Part shown: positions 1 to 7,465 of the stretch, piece by piece | Layout of the letters: each line of letters begins with the position of its first letter | Numbering within the stretch: the first letter of the stretch is position 1 | DNA from: Sphingomonadales bacterium UBA6174 | GTDB taxonomy: Bacteria; Pseudomonadota; Alphaproteobacteria; Sphingomonadales; Sphingomonadaceae | Length of the DNA: 15,746 nucleotides | Assembly: GCA_002422945.1 (NCBI GenBank) | Contig: DITW01000082.1 | Span: 1 to 15,746, forward strand | Direction: 5' to 3' | Notes under the pieces: model-generated | What the model was told of the DNA's origin: nothing | Seen by the model: only the letters and a program-made list of their open reading frames with translations | Database searches by the model: none | Translations under genes and position numbers: made by a program

Positions 1-1489
1 AGAACAGGATGTCGAAGCCGGAAATTAGCACGTCATTCGGGTAATGGCGCTGGACCATCGCCTCATTTTCCGGCCAGCCCAACGTGCCGAACGGCCACAG
101 CGCGGACGAAAACCACGTATCGAGCACATCGGTGTCGCGGGTGAGCTTTACGCCTGCCCCTGCCTGCGCCTGTGCATCGGCCTCATCATCGGCGACATAG
201 ACATTGCCGTCTTCATCATACCAAGCGGGGATTTGATGACCCCACCACAATTGGCGCGACACGCACCACGGCTGGATGTTTTCCATCCAGTTGAAATAGG
301 TTTTTTCCCATGTCTTCGGGACGATCTTGATCGCGCCCGAACGCACGGCTTCAATCGCGGGCTTGGCGAGCGTTGCGGCATCGACATACCATTGGTCGGT
401 CAGCCAAGGCTCGATCACCACGCCGGAACGGTCGCCATAAGGGGTCTGGATGACGCGATCTTCGATCTTGTCCAACAGGCCGAGCGCGTCGATCTGTTCG
501 ACCACCAGCTTGCGGGCTTGAAAGCGTTCCATGCCGAGGAATGCTGCCGGGATCAGGCCATCTGCGGTCTGGATCACATTGGCATCGGCATCGAGCATGT
601 TGAGCATGTCGGCAGGTTTGAACCCGGCGCGTTTGCCCACTTCAAAATCGTTGAAATCATGGCCCGGCGTGATCTTTACCGCGCCCGAACCCAATTCGGG
701 ATCGGCATGTTCATCGGCGACAATCGGGATCAACCGGCCCGTGATCGGTAGCCTGACCATCGTCCCGATCAACGCCTGATAGCGTTCATCTTCCGGGTTC
801 ACGGCGACGGCCATATCGGCGAGCATGGTTTCGGGACGGGTGGTCGCGACCGCGATATGGCCCGAGCCATCGGCCAGCGGATAGCGGAAGTGCCAGAACT
901 TGCCGTTCACTTCCTTGGTTTCGACCTCCAGATCGGAAATCGCAGTTTTCAGACCCGGGTCCCAATTCACCAGACGCTTGTCGCGATACAACAGGCCCTG
1001 TTTGTAGAGTTCGACGAACACCTTCAACACGGCCTTGGAAAAGCCCTCATCCATCGTGAAGCGTTCGTTCGCCCAATCGCAGCTGGCGCCGAGACGGCGA
1101 AGCTGGCCGGTGATCTGTCCGCCGGATTCGGCCTTCCATTCCCAGACCTTGGCAATGAAATCATCGCGCGAATAATCGGTGCGCTTTTCCCCGCGCGCGT
1201 TCATCTGGCGTTCGACCACCATCTGCGTCGCGATGCCCGCGTGATCGGTGCCTGCGACCCACAACGCATCCTTGCCCTGCAAGCGGGCGTGGCGGATCAA
1301 GATGTCCTGCAACGTATTATCGAGCGCATGGCCGATGTGCAGGCTGCCGGTCACATTGGGCGGCGGCATGACGATGGTATAAGGCGTCGCATCCGGGCGC
1401 GACGGGCGGAATGCGCCCGTGCTTTCCCAATGCTGATACCAGCGGGCTTCAATGGCGGCGGGGTCGAAGGTTTTGGACAATTCGGTCAT
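1..1489 (-). CDS. valS: Valine--tRNA ligase, N-terminal part (cut by window edge)
   Basis: Class I aminoacyl-tRNA synthetase that charges tRNA-Val in the cytoplasm. Translating the minus strand from the ATG at 1489 gives an open frame of about 496 residues to the window edge, beginning MTELSKTFDPAAIEARWYQH. The class I HIGH signature is at residues 51-54, in the context PPPNVTGSLHIGHALDN. The 'GTDHAGIATQ' stretch that follows is typical of ValRS. The part in the window covers the first half of the Rossmann fold and the inserted CP1 editing domain. The KMSKS loop and anticodon-binding domain lie beyond position 1. An AGGG about 9 nt before the ATG is a weak ribosome site, and no upstream in-frame start fits better. 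The gene follows the glyQ-glyS-ppdK cluster on the same strand but is separated from it by an intrinsic terminator, so it probably has its own promoter. The identification is secure from the protein text. Confidence 0.97.
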   Translation of the reverse strand, partial: MTELSKTFDPAAIEARWYQHWESTGAFRPSRPDATPYTIVMPPPNVTGSLHIGHALDNTLQDILIRHARLQGKDALWVAGTDHAGIATQMVVERQMNARGEKRTDYSRDDFIAKVWEWKAESGGQITGQLRRLGASCDWANERFTMDEGFSKAVLKVFVELYKQGLLYRDKRLVNWDPGLKTAISDLEVETKEVNGKFWHFRYPLADGSGHIAVATTRPETMLADMAVAVNPEDERYQALIGTMVRLPITGRLIPIVADEHADPELGSGAVKITPGHDFNDFEVGKRAGFKPADMLNMLDADANVIQTADGLIPAAFLGMERFQARKLVVEQIDALGLLDKIEDRVIQTPYGDRSGVVIEPWLTDQWYVDAATLAKPAIEAVRSGAIKIVPKTWEKTYFNWMENIQPWCVSRQLWWGHQIPAWYDEDGNVYVADDEADAQAQAGAGVKLTRDTDVLDTWFSSALWPFGTLGWPENEAMVQRHYPNDVLISGFDILF

Positions 1490-1515
1490 GGGAAAATGCC
1501 CTATAATGTTTCCGT

Positions 1516-1534
1516 GTGAAATGGAACATTTCAC
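1516..1534. promoter_or_regulatory. 19-bp palindrome in the valS upstream region (possible operator)
   Basis: GTGAAATG at 1516-1523 and CATTTCAC at 1527-1534 form a perfect 8-bp inverted repeat around a 3-nt centre (GAA). It ends 27 nt before the valS ATG and lies close to an AT-rich CATTAT/TATAGG stretch that could be a -10 box. The length and symmetry suit a dimeric DNA-binding protein; a 5'-UTR hairpin is also possible. Which regulator would bind is unknown, and both the promoter and the operator role are inference. Confidence 0.35.
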
Positions 1535-1569
1535 GGCTCGGAAATTGTCGGTCGGTGTGGGAGCAGCAA

Positions 1570-1597
1570 CAAAGAAAAGCCCCACCGAAGCAGGGCT
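1570..1597 (-). terminator. Intrinsic terminator with UUCG tetraloop
   Basis: On the minus strand, an 8-bp stem (AGCCCTGC paired with GTGGGGCT, including two G-U pairs) closes a TTCG tetraloop with a C-G closing pair. It is followed directly by TTTTCTTT. The stem occupies 1578-1597 and the T-tract 1570-1577. This is the clearest Rho-independent terminator in the window. It ends transcription from the ppdK side, or from the promoter at 1711-1738, about 80 nt before valS begins. Confidence 0.85.
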
Positions 1598-1704
1598 GAT
1601 CTATTGAGTGACTACGTTATGAAGATCGACTTGTTATCGCCGAAAATTCCACAACGGCCCCGGATGGGGTCTTAGACGCGGATCATCAAGAGGGCCGCAA
1701 ACAG
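1570..1704 (-). ncRNA. Candidate small RNA or attenuated leader between ppdK and valS
   Basis: A short transcription unit of about 135 nt is bounded by a promoter-like sequence (1711-1738) and a strong intrinsic terminator (1570-1597), with no credible protein gene inside. The transcript could form CGGCCC (1692-1697) paired with GGGCCG (1655-1660). Alternatively it could form a CCCC/GGGG hairpin with loop ATCC (1658-1669), which competes for the same G's. A further GATCT/AGATC stem (1598-1627) would present a 20-nt single-stranded loop. A four-codon ATG-ATC-CGC-GTC-TAA frame lies at 1672-1686 but has no ribosome site. It does not match 6S, SRP, tmRNA or T-box RNAs as I know them. It could be a trans-acting sRNA, or a leader whose terminator controls read-through into valS. 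The 5' end is estimated from the promoter. Confidence 0.5.
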
Positions 1705-1710
1705 CAATCA

Positions 1711-1738
1711 CTTATATGATTGTAGGTGTTTTTTTCAA
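1711..1738 (-). promoter_or_regulatory. Sigma-70 type promoter just after ppdK
   Basis: On the minus strand, TTGAAA (1733-1738) and TATAAG (1711-1716) are separated by 16 nt. Both are close to the -35 and -10 consensus. The promoter begins 5 nt after the ppdK stop codon, in an A-rich stretch unlike the surrounding GC-rich coding DNA. Initiation is expected near 1704. It would drive the candidate small RNA that ends at the UUCG terminator. Confidence 0.6.
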
Positions 1739-1743
1739 GAGAT

Positions 1744-4422
1744 TCAGCCCCGCGCTTTTAATGCTGCCTGTGCAGCCGCCAGTCGTGCGATCGGCACACG
1801 GTAAGGCGAGGCCGAGACATAATCGAGGCCGACGCTTTCGCAGAACGCGATGCTCGCCGGGTCGCCGCCATGTTCGCCGCAGATGCCGAGCTTGATATTC
1901 GGTCGGGTCTTGCGGCCTCTTTCGGCTGCGATTTGCACCAGTTCGCCCACGCCTTCGATGTCGAGGCTGACGAACGGATCGCGGGCGTAGATGCCCTTAT
2001 CGACATAGGTGGTGAGGAAGCGGCTGGCATCGTCGCGGCTGACGCCCAAGGTCGTTTGCGTCAGATCATTGGTGCCGAATGAGAAGAATTCGCCGACTTC
2101 GGCGATTTCCCCGGCTTTGAGCGCCGCGCGCGGCAGTTCGATCATCGTGCCGACATGATATTCGACGCTTGCGCCCTGTTCCTTGAACACGGCCTGCGCG
2201 GTGCGGTCGACCACTTCCTTCATCAATTCCAGTTCGCGCCGGGTGGCGACGAGCGGGATCATGATTTCGGGGAAGGGGGCGGCACCCGTCACGCGACCTA
2301 CTTCCAAGGCCGCCTCGAAAATAGCTCGGGCCTGCATTTCATAGATTTCGGGATAGGTCACGCCCAGACGGCAGCCACGATGGCCGAGCATCGGGTTGAA
2401 TTCGTGCAATTCATTGGCGCGATGCTTCAGCGTTTCGATGCCTACGCCTGCCGCCTCGGCGACGCTGGCAAAATCATCTTCCGCGTGCGGCAGAAATTCA
2501 TGCAGCGGCGGATCGAGCAGGCGGATCGTGACCGGCAGGCCCGCCATGACTTCGAAGATGCTGACGAAATCGCCGCGCTGTTCGGGCAGCAATTTATCGA
2601 GCGCTGCGCGGCGGCCTGCCTCATTTTCGGCGAGGATCATCTGGCGAACCCAGGTGATGCGCTTGTCATCGAAGAACATATGTTCGGTCCGGCACAGGCC
2701 GACACCCTCTGCGCCGAATTCGCGCGCGACCTGACAGTCATGCGGGGTTTCGGCATTGGCGCGGACCCGCATCCGGCGGACCTTATCGGCCCAGACCATC
2801 AATGTGCCGAAATCGCCTGCCAGTTCCGGTTGCACGGTCGGGACGGACCCGGCCATCACTTCGCCGGTCGAGCCATCCAGCGTGATGAGATCGCCTTCGC
2901 GGATTTCGCGACCCGCCACGCGGCAGACCTTGGCTGCTGCGTCAATCGCGAGCGCGCCTGCGCCCGAGACGCACGGGCGGCCCATGCCACGGGCGACGAC
3001 CGCCGCATGGCTGGTCATGCCGCCGCGCGCGGTCAGAATGCCCTTGGCCGCGTGCATACCGTGAATGTCTTCCGGGCTGGTTTCTACGCGCACGAGGATC
3101 ACGCTTTCGCCCATTTCTGCGCGCTTTTCTGCGACATCCGAATCGAACACCGCAATGCCGGAGGCTGCGCCCGGCGAGGCGGGCAGGCCCTTGGTCAGCA
3201 CATCGCGATGCGCGTCCGGATCGAGCGTCGGGTGGAGTAATTGATCGAGCGCAGACGGATCGACGCGGGCGACGGCCTCTTCCTGTGTGATCAGGCCTTC
3301 ATTCGCCATATCGACCGCGATCTTAAGCGCGGCCTTGGCGGTGCGCTTGCCGGTGCGGGTCTGGAGCATCCAGAGCTTGCCGCGTTCGACGGTGAATTCA
3401 ATATCCTGCATGTCGCGATAATGGCGTTCCAGCAGGTCGAACACAGCGGCCAGTTCGCCATAGACCACGGGCATGGCCTCTTCCATCGACAGCGGCTTGG
3501 CATGGGCGGTTTCGCGCGCGGCCTTGGTCAGATATTGCGGCGTGCGGATGCCGGCCACGACATCTTCGCCCTGCGCGTTGATCAGGAATTCGCCATAATA
3601 GGCATTTTCGCCAGTGGCCGGATCGCGGGTGAAGGCGACGCCGGTCGCGGACGTATCGCCCATATTGCCGAATACCATCGCCTGCACATTGACGGCGGTG
3701 CCCCAATCGCCGGGGATGTTGTTCAACCGGCGATAGACCTTGGCGCGTTCGGCCTGCCATGAGCCGAACACCGCGCCGACCGCGCCCCAGAGTTGATCAT
3801 GCACATCCTGCGGGAAGGGCTTGCCCCATTCCTCCAATACCAGTTCATGATATTTCGCGACCAATGCCTTCCAGTCATTGGCGGTCATTTCGGTATCGAG
3901 GTGGAAACCGCGATCTTCCTTCGCGATTTCGAGCGCCTCTTCAAAGGCACCGTGATCGAGGCAGAGCACCACGTCCGAATACATCTGGATGAAGCGGCGA
4001 TAGCTGTCCCATGCGAAGCGTTCATCGCCAGAGGTGGCGGCCAATGCCTCCACGGTCTGGTCGTTCAAGCCGAGGTTCAGCACCGTATCCATCATCCCCG
4101 GCATCGAGACGCGCGCGCCGGAGCGGACCGAGACGAGCAGCGGGCCGTTGCCGGTCGGGATCGCATCGCCGAATTTCTTGTCGGTGACGGTTTCGATATG
4201 AGCGATGCCGTTGGCGACCTCGGCAAACAGTTCCTCAGGGAATTTTTCGCCTTCGTCATAATAACGCGCGCACATGGTCGTCGCGATGGTGAAGCCGGGG
4301 GGGACGGGCAGGCCGATGGAGGCCATGCCATCCAGATTCGCACCCTTGCCGCCCAACAGCGTCTTGTCGCCCGCCGCGCCATCATTGACGCCACCACCAA
4401 AGCGATACACGTAACGGGTCAT
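1744..4422 (-). CDS. ppdK: Pyruvate, phosphate dikinase
   Basis: This cytoplasmic enzyme interconverts pyruvate + ATP + Pi and PEP + AMP + PPi. The 892-residue product is close to the usual bacterial length of about 875-900. The N-terminal ATP-grasp part starts MTRYVYRFGGGVNDG and carries the 'LLGGKGANLDGM' nucleotide-binding segment. The swivelling phosphohistidine domain has the GGMTSHAAVVARGMG motif with catalytic His472. The C-terminal TIM-barrel PEP/pyruvate domain ends with GICGEHGGDP, whose Cys848 is the expected proton donor. The start ATG is preceded by GAGGGG about 10 nt upstream, inside the end of glyS, and the two genes are 6 nt apart, so they are co-transcribed and probably translationally coupled. 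Running in the ATP-forming direction it would use AMP and PPi, the by-products of the synthetase encoded just upstream. A promoter and terminator for a separate short RNA follow the stop codon. Confidence 0.97.
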   Translation of the reverse strand: MTRYVYRFGGGVNDGAAGDKTLLGGKGANLDGMASIGLPVPPGFTIATTMCARYYDEGEKFPEELFAEVANGIAHIETVTDKKFGDAIPTGNGPLLVSVRSGARVSMPGMMDTVLNLGLNDQTVEALAATSGDERFAWDSYRRFIQMYSDVVLCLDHGAFEEALEIAKEDRGFHLDTEMTANDWKALVAKYHELVLEEWGKPFPQDVHDQLWGAVGAVFGSWQAERAKVYRRLNNIPGDWGTAVNVQAMVFGNMGDTSATGVAFTRDPATGENAYYGEFLINAQGEDVVAGIRTPQYLTKAARETAHAKPLSMEEAMPVVYGELAAVFDLLERHYRDMQDIEFTVERGKLWMLQTRTGKRTAKAALKIAVDMANEGLITQEEAVARVDPSALDQLLHPTLDPDAHRDVLTKGLPASPGAASGIAVFDSDVAEKRAEMGESVILVRVETSPEDIHGMHAAKGILTARGGMTSHAAVVARGMGRPCVSGAGALAIDAAAKVCRVAGREIREGDLITLDGSTGEVMAGSVPTVQPELAGDFGTLMVWADKVRRMRVRANAETPHDCQVAREFGAEGVGLCRTEHMFFDDKRITWVRQMILAENEAGRRAALDKLLPEQRGDFVSIFEVMAGLPVTIRLLDPPLHEFLPHAEDDFASVAEAAGVGIETLKHRANELHEFNPMLGHRGCRLGVTYPEIYEMQARAIFEAALEVGRVTGAAPFPEIMIPLVATRRELELMKEVVDRTAQAVFKEQGASVEYHVGTMIELPRAALKAGEIAEVGEFFSFGTNDLTQTTLGVSRDDASRFLTTYVDKGIYARDPFVSLDIEGVGELVQIAAERGRKTRPNIKLGICGEHGGDPASIAFCESVGLDYVSASPYRVPIARLAAAQAALKARG

Positions 4423-4428
4423 TGGCTC

Positions 4429-6456
4429 TTACCCCTCGATCTTGCTGAAATCTGCGACATTATGCACGGCGTCGCGGAACCGGACCAGTAGGTTCAGGCG
4501 GAATGCGCGTTTGTCCGCATCCGGATCGTTGACCATGACGGCATCGAAAAAGCTGTCGATCGGCGCGCGCAAGGATGCGAGCGCGGTCATCGCGGCTTCG
4601 AATTGTTCGGCCTCAACCGCGCTTCGCGCCTGTGGTTCGGCGCTATTCAGGGCATCGAGCAGGGCGCTATCCGCCGGGTCGAGCGCGGGCTGGCTGGCCG
4701 GGGCGTTGGGCACATCTTCCTTTTTCAGGATATTGGCCGCGCGCTTGTAACCGGCGAGCAGGTTTGCGCCATCATCGGTCGCGACGAACGCCTGCAACGC
4801 ATGGACGCGGGCGAGCAGGCGGACGAGATCGTCCTCACCGCCCAAGGCCGCGACGGCGTCGATCAAATCGTGGCGGACGCCCGCTTCTTTCTGCTGGACC
4901 TTGAGACGGTCCACCATGAAATCGAGCACACCATTTTGACCTGCGTTGATGTCGTTCAACGGGAAACGAAGCCCGTTGGTTTCGATCAGGCTGATCACGC
5001 CAAGGGCCGAGCGACGCAGCGCGAACGGGTCTTTCGAGCCGGTCGGCTTTTCATCGATGCGGAAGAATTCATTGAGGCTGTCGAGCTTATCCGCCAGCGA
5101 TACCGCGACCGTGATCGGGGCGGTTGGCACGTCATCGCCTTGGCCGACCGGCTTGTAATGATCGCGCACGGCATTCGCGACTTCCGGCTTTTCGCCTTGG
5201 GCGGCGGCATAATAGCCGCCCATCACGCCCTGCAATTCGGGAAATTCGCCGACCATGCCGGTGACGAGATCTGCCTTCGCCAGACGCGCCGCGCGTTCGG
5301 CGTCGTCGGGGTTCGCACCCTTGACGATGTCCTGTTCGACCAGCCAGCGGGCGAGCTTGGCGACCCGGTCCACCTTGTCGGCGACGGTGCCGAGCTTGTC
5401 ATGGAACACGATGTCGGCCAGTTTTTTCGCCTGTGCATCAAGCGCGATCTTCAGATCCTGCTCGTAGAAGAATTTCGCGTCCGACAGCCTTGCCGCCAGC
5501 ACCTTTTGATTGCCCGCGACAATTGCCGCACCGCCATCCGATGCGTTGATATTGGCGGTGCAGACAAAGGCGTTCGCAAGCTTGCCCTGAGCATCGCGGC
5601 AGATGAAATATTTCTGGTTGATACGGGCGGTGAGCTGGATCACTTCCTCCGGCACCTGCAAGAAGCTCTCATCGAAGCGACCGAGCATCGGCACCGGCCA
5701 TTCGGTCAATCCGGCATTTTCGGCAACCAGACCTTCGTCCTCGACCAGCACAAGCCCCGCCGCAGCGGCAGCCTTGGCGGCACCATCGCGGATGATCTGC
5801 TGACGGGCTGAAGGTTCGAGAATGACATGATCGGCGCGCAGCTTCATCGCATAATCCGCCGCATTGCCGATTGTGACCGTGCCGGACGCATGGAAGCGAT
5901 GGCCGACGGTCGTGTAGCCGGAATGGATGCCGTCGATTTCCAACGGGACGAGATCATCCCCCAACAAAGCGATGATGCCCTGCAACGGGCGGACCCAGCG
6001 CAGGGATTCGGTCGAGGCACTTGGCCCGCCCCAGCGCATCGATTTGGGCCATGGGAAGGCGCGGATGATGGCGGGTATGGCCTCTGCCAGCACATCCGCC
6101 GTGTTGCGGCCCGGCTTGTCGAACACTGCGAACAAGACGAGATTGCCCTTGCCGTCGTCGCGTGTCTCCAATTGATCGCGGGTGAGGCCGGTGGAGCGCA
6201 GGAAACCGGCCAGCGCCTGTTCCGGCGCATCGGCACGCGGGCCTTTGCGTTCTTCGCGTACGGCCTCGGTTTCAAGCGGCAGGTTGCGGGCGATGAGGGC
6301 GAGGCGGCGCGGGGTCGCGTAGCTCTCGATGCTCGCGGCCTTCAGCCCCGATTTTGCGATTTCATCGGCGAACAGCCGCGCGAGATCGGCTGCGGCCTTG
6401 GCCTGCATCCGGGCGGGGATTTCTTCCGAGAGAAGTTCAAGCAGGAAGTCGGTCAT
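4429..6456 (-). CDS. glyS: Glycine--tRNA ligase beta subunit
   Basis: Beta subunit of the bacterial alpha2beta2 glycyl-tRNA synthetase; it recognises tRNA-Gly and contributes the anticodon-binding domain, while catalysis resides in GlyQ. The product is 675 aa (E. coli GlyS is 689). It begins MTDFLLELLSEEIPARMQ, the standard GlyS N-terminus. The conserved segment ADLVTGMVGEFPELQGVMG lies near residues 393-411, and the C-terminal third resembles a DALR-type anticodon-binding domain. An ATG 15 nt further upstream (6471) lies inside glyQ and overlaps GGGAGG, the likely ribosome site of the chosen start, so the later ATG at 6456 is preferred. Only 2 nt separate it from the glyQ stop codon, and ppdK follows 6 nt after its own stop. 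Confidence 0.97.
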   Translation of the reverse strand: MTDFLLELLSEEIPARMQAKAAADLARLFADEIAKSGLKAASIESYATPRRLALIARNLPLETEAVREERKGPRADAPEQALAGFLRSTGLTRDQLETRDDGKGNLVLFAVFDKPGRNTADVLAEAIPAIIRAFPWPKSMRWGGPSASTESLRWVRPLQGIIALLGDDLVPLEIDGIHSGYTTVGHRFHASGTVTIGNAADYAMKLRADHVILEPSARQQIIRDGAAKAAAAAGLVLVEDEGLVAENAGLTEWPVPMLGRFDESFLQVPEEVIQLTARINQKYFICRDAQGKLANAFVCTANINASDGGAAIVAGNQKVLAARLSDAKFFYEQDLKIALDAQAKKLADIVFHDKLGTVADKVDRVAKLARWLVEQDIVKGANPDDAERAARLAKADLVTGMVGEFPELQGVMGGYYAAAQGEKPEVANAVRDHYKPVGQGDDVPTAPITVAVSLADKLDSLNEFFRIDEKPTGSKDPFALRRSALGVISLIETNGLRFPLNDINAGQNGVLDFMVDRLKVQQKEAGVRHDLIDAVAALGGEDDLVRLLARVHALQAFVATDDGANLLAGYKRAANILKKEDVPNAPASQPALDPADSALLDALNSAEPQARSAVEAEQFEAAMTALASLRAPIDSFFDAVMVNDPDADKRAFRLNLLVRFRDAVHNVADFSKIEG

Positions 6457-6458
6457 GA

Positions 6459-7337
6459 TCAGGCCTCCCACCCGTTATGCGCCATCCAGGCGGCACAGGC
6501 CCCCTTGGTCAATTCGCGCACGCGGCCAATATAGGCCTGACGTTCCGCGACCGAGATCACGCCGCGCGCTTGCAGCGTGTTGAAGATGTGGCTCGCCTTG
6601 ATCGCCTGATCATAGGCAGGCAGCGGCAGGGGCTTGTCGCGATCGAGCAGGGCCTTGCATTCTTCGGCGGCCATGTTGAATGCCTTGAACAGGGTATCGG
6701 TGTTTGCGGCCTCGAAATGATATGCGCTGAACTGGCGCTCATTTTCGAGGAAGACATCGCCATAGCTTACACCATGATCGTTGAAGGCGAGGTCGTACAC
6801 ATTGTCCACGCCCTGAATATACATGGCGAGCCGTTCCAGCCCATAAGTGATTTCGCCCGCGACCGGTTTGCAATCAAAGCCGCCGACCTGTTGGAAATAG
6901 GTGAACTGGGTCACTTCCATGCCGTCGCACCAGACTTCCCAGCCAAGGCCCCATGCGCCCAAGGTCGGGCTTTCCCAATCGTCTTCGACAAAGCGAATGT
7001 CATGCAGCATCGGATCGATGCCGATGGCCTTCAGCGAGCCGAGATAGAGTTGCTGAATATCGCCGGGGGAAGGCTTCAAGATCACCTGATATTGGTAATA
7101 ATGGCCGAGCCGGTTCGGATTTTCGCCATAGCGGCCATCGGTCGGGCGGCGGCTGGGCTGCACATAAGCGGCGTTCCAATGGCCGGGGCCAAGTGCGCGC
7201 AACGTGGTGGCCGGGTGGAACGTGCCTGCGCCCATTTCCATGTCATAGGGTTGCAGGATGACGCAGCCCTGTTTGCTCCAATAATCATGGAGGGTGAGGA
7301 TCAGATTTTGGAAACTGAGCGGCGTACCGGTGTCCAC
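6459..7337 (-). CDS. glyQ: Glycine--tRNA ligase alpha subunit
   Basis: Catalytic subunit of the heterotetrameric glycyl-tRNA synthetase, a class II enzyme that activates glycine and transfers it to tRNA-Gly. The product is 292 aa, normal for the family (about 300). Typical GlyQ blocks are present in order: LILTLHDYWSKQGCVILQPY (residues 12-31), the active-site strand with QPSRRPTDGRYGENPNR (60-76), and GWEVWCDGMEVTQFTYFQQ. The start is GTG, not ATG. AAGGG at 7344-7348 lies 6 nt upstream and there is no better in-frame start. It is the first gene of glyQ-glyS-ppdK. The TraB/GumN gene is divergent, with 128 nt between the two start codons. No strong consensus promoter is obvious in that gap. 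Confidence 0.96.
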   Translation of the reverse strand: MDTGTPLSFQNLILTLHDYWSKQGCVILQPYDMEMGAGTFHPATTLRALGPGHWNAAYVQPSRRPTDGRYGENPNRLGHYYQYQVILKPSPGDIQQLYLGSLKAIGIDPMLHDIRFVEDDWESPTLGAWGLGWEVWCDGMEVTQFTYFQQVGGFDCKPVAGEITYGLERLAMYIQGVDNVYDLAFNDHGVSYGDVFLENERQFSAYHFEAANTDTLFKAFNMAAEECKALLDRDKPLPLPAYDQAIKASHIFNTLQARGVISVAERQAYIGRVRELTKGACAAWMAHNGWEA

Positions 7338-7343
7338 GATGAA

Positions 7344-7348
7344 CCCTT
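7344..7348 (-). promoter_or_regulatory. Ribosome binding site that decides the glyQ GTG start
   Basis: AAGGG on the minus strand lies 6 nt before the GTG at 7335-7337. The canonical GlyQ N-terminus follows at once, so the GTG rather than an ATG is the start. Confidence 0.6.
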
Positions 7349-7465
7349 CGCAATGACGGAAATTATTTGGCTATGCCTTTGGCGGATGGGGTGCGCAGGG
7401 TCAAGTCGGCATCGGGTGCAAATGGCCATTGCGGCGGCGGTGCTTTGCGCCGTAAGCATGGGCGC

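Noticed and set aside
857..1519. 220-codon open frame on the plus strand opposite valS
   Set aside because: The minus strand encodes the ValRS N-terminus with the HIGH motif; the plus frame has no homology signal.
1619..1675. 18-residue frame on the plus strand opposite the candidate small RNA
   Set aside because: No ribosome site or plus-strand promoter, and the structural signals (promoter, terminator) point to minus-strand transcription.
1490..1743. T-box leader for valS
   Set aside because: No T-box sequence or specifier stem is recognisable, and T-boxes are not expected in this group for ValRS.
2155..3240. 361-codon open frame on the plus strand opposite ppdK
   Set aside because: It mirrors a clearly real gene on the other strand, its translation is rich in His, Arg and Asp with no recognisable domain, and long antisense frames are expected in GC-rich DNA.
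4603..5811. 402-codon open frame on the plus strand opposite glyS
   Set aside because: Antisense shadow of glyS: no domain, no ribosome site, and a composition typical of complemented codons.
6457..6471. Upstream ATG for glyS (adds MGGLI)
   Set aside because: It lies inside glyQ and uses up the GGGAGG ribosome site of the standard MTDFLLELL start.
7367..7465. N-terminal extension of the TraB/GumN protein to an earlier ATG
   Set aside because: It would place 33 Arg/Gly-rich residues before a clear signal peptide and would overlap the glyQ promoter region.
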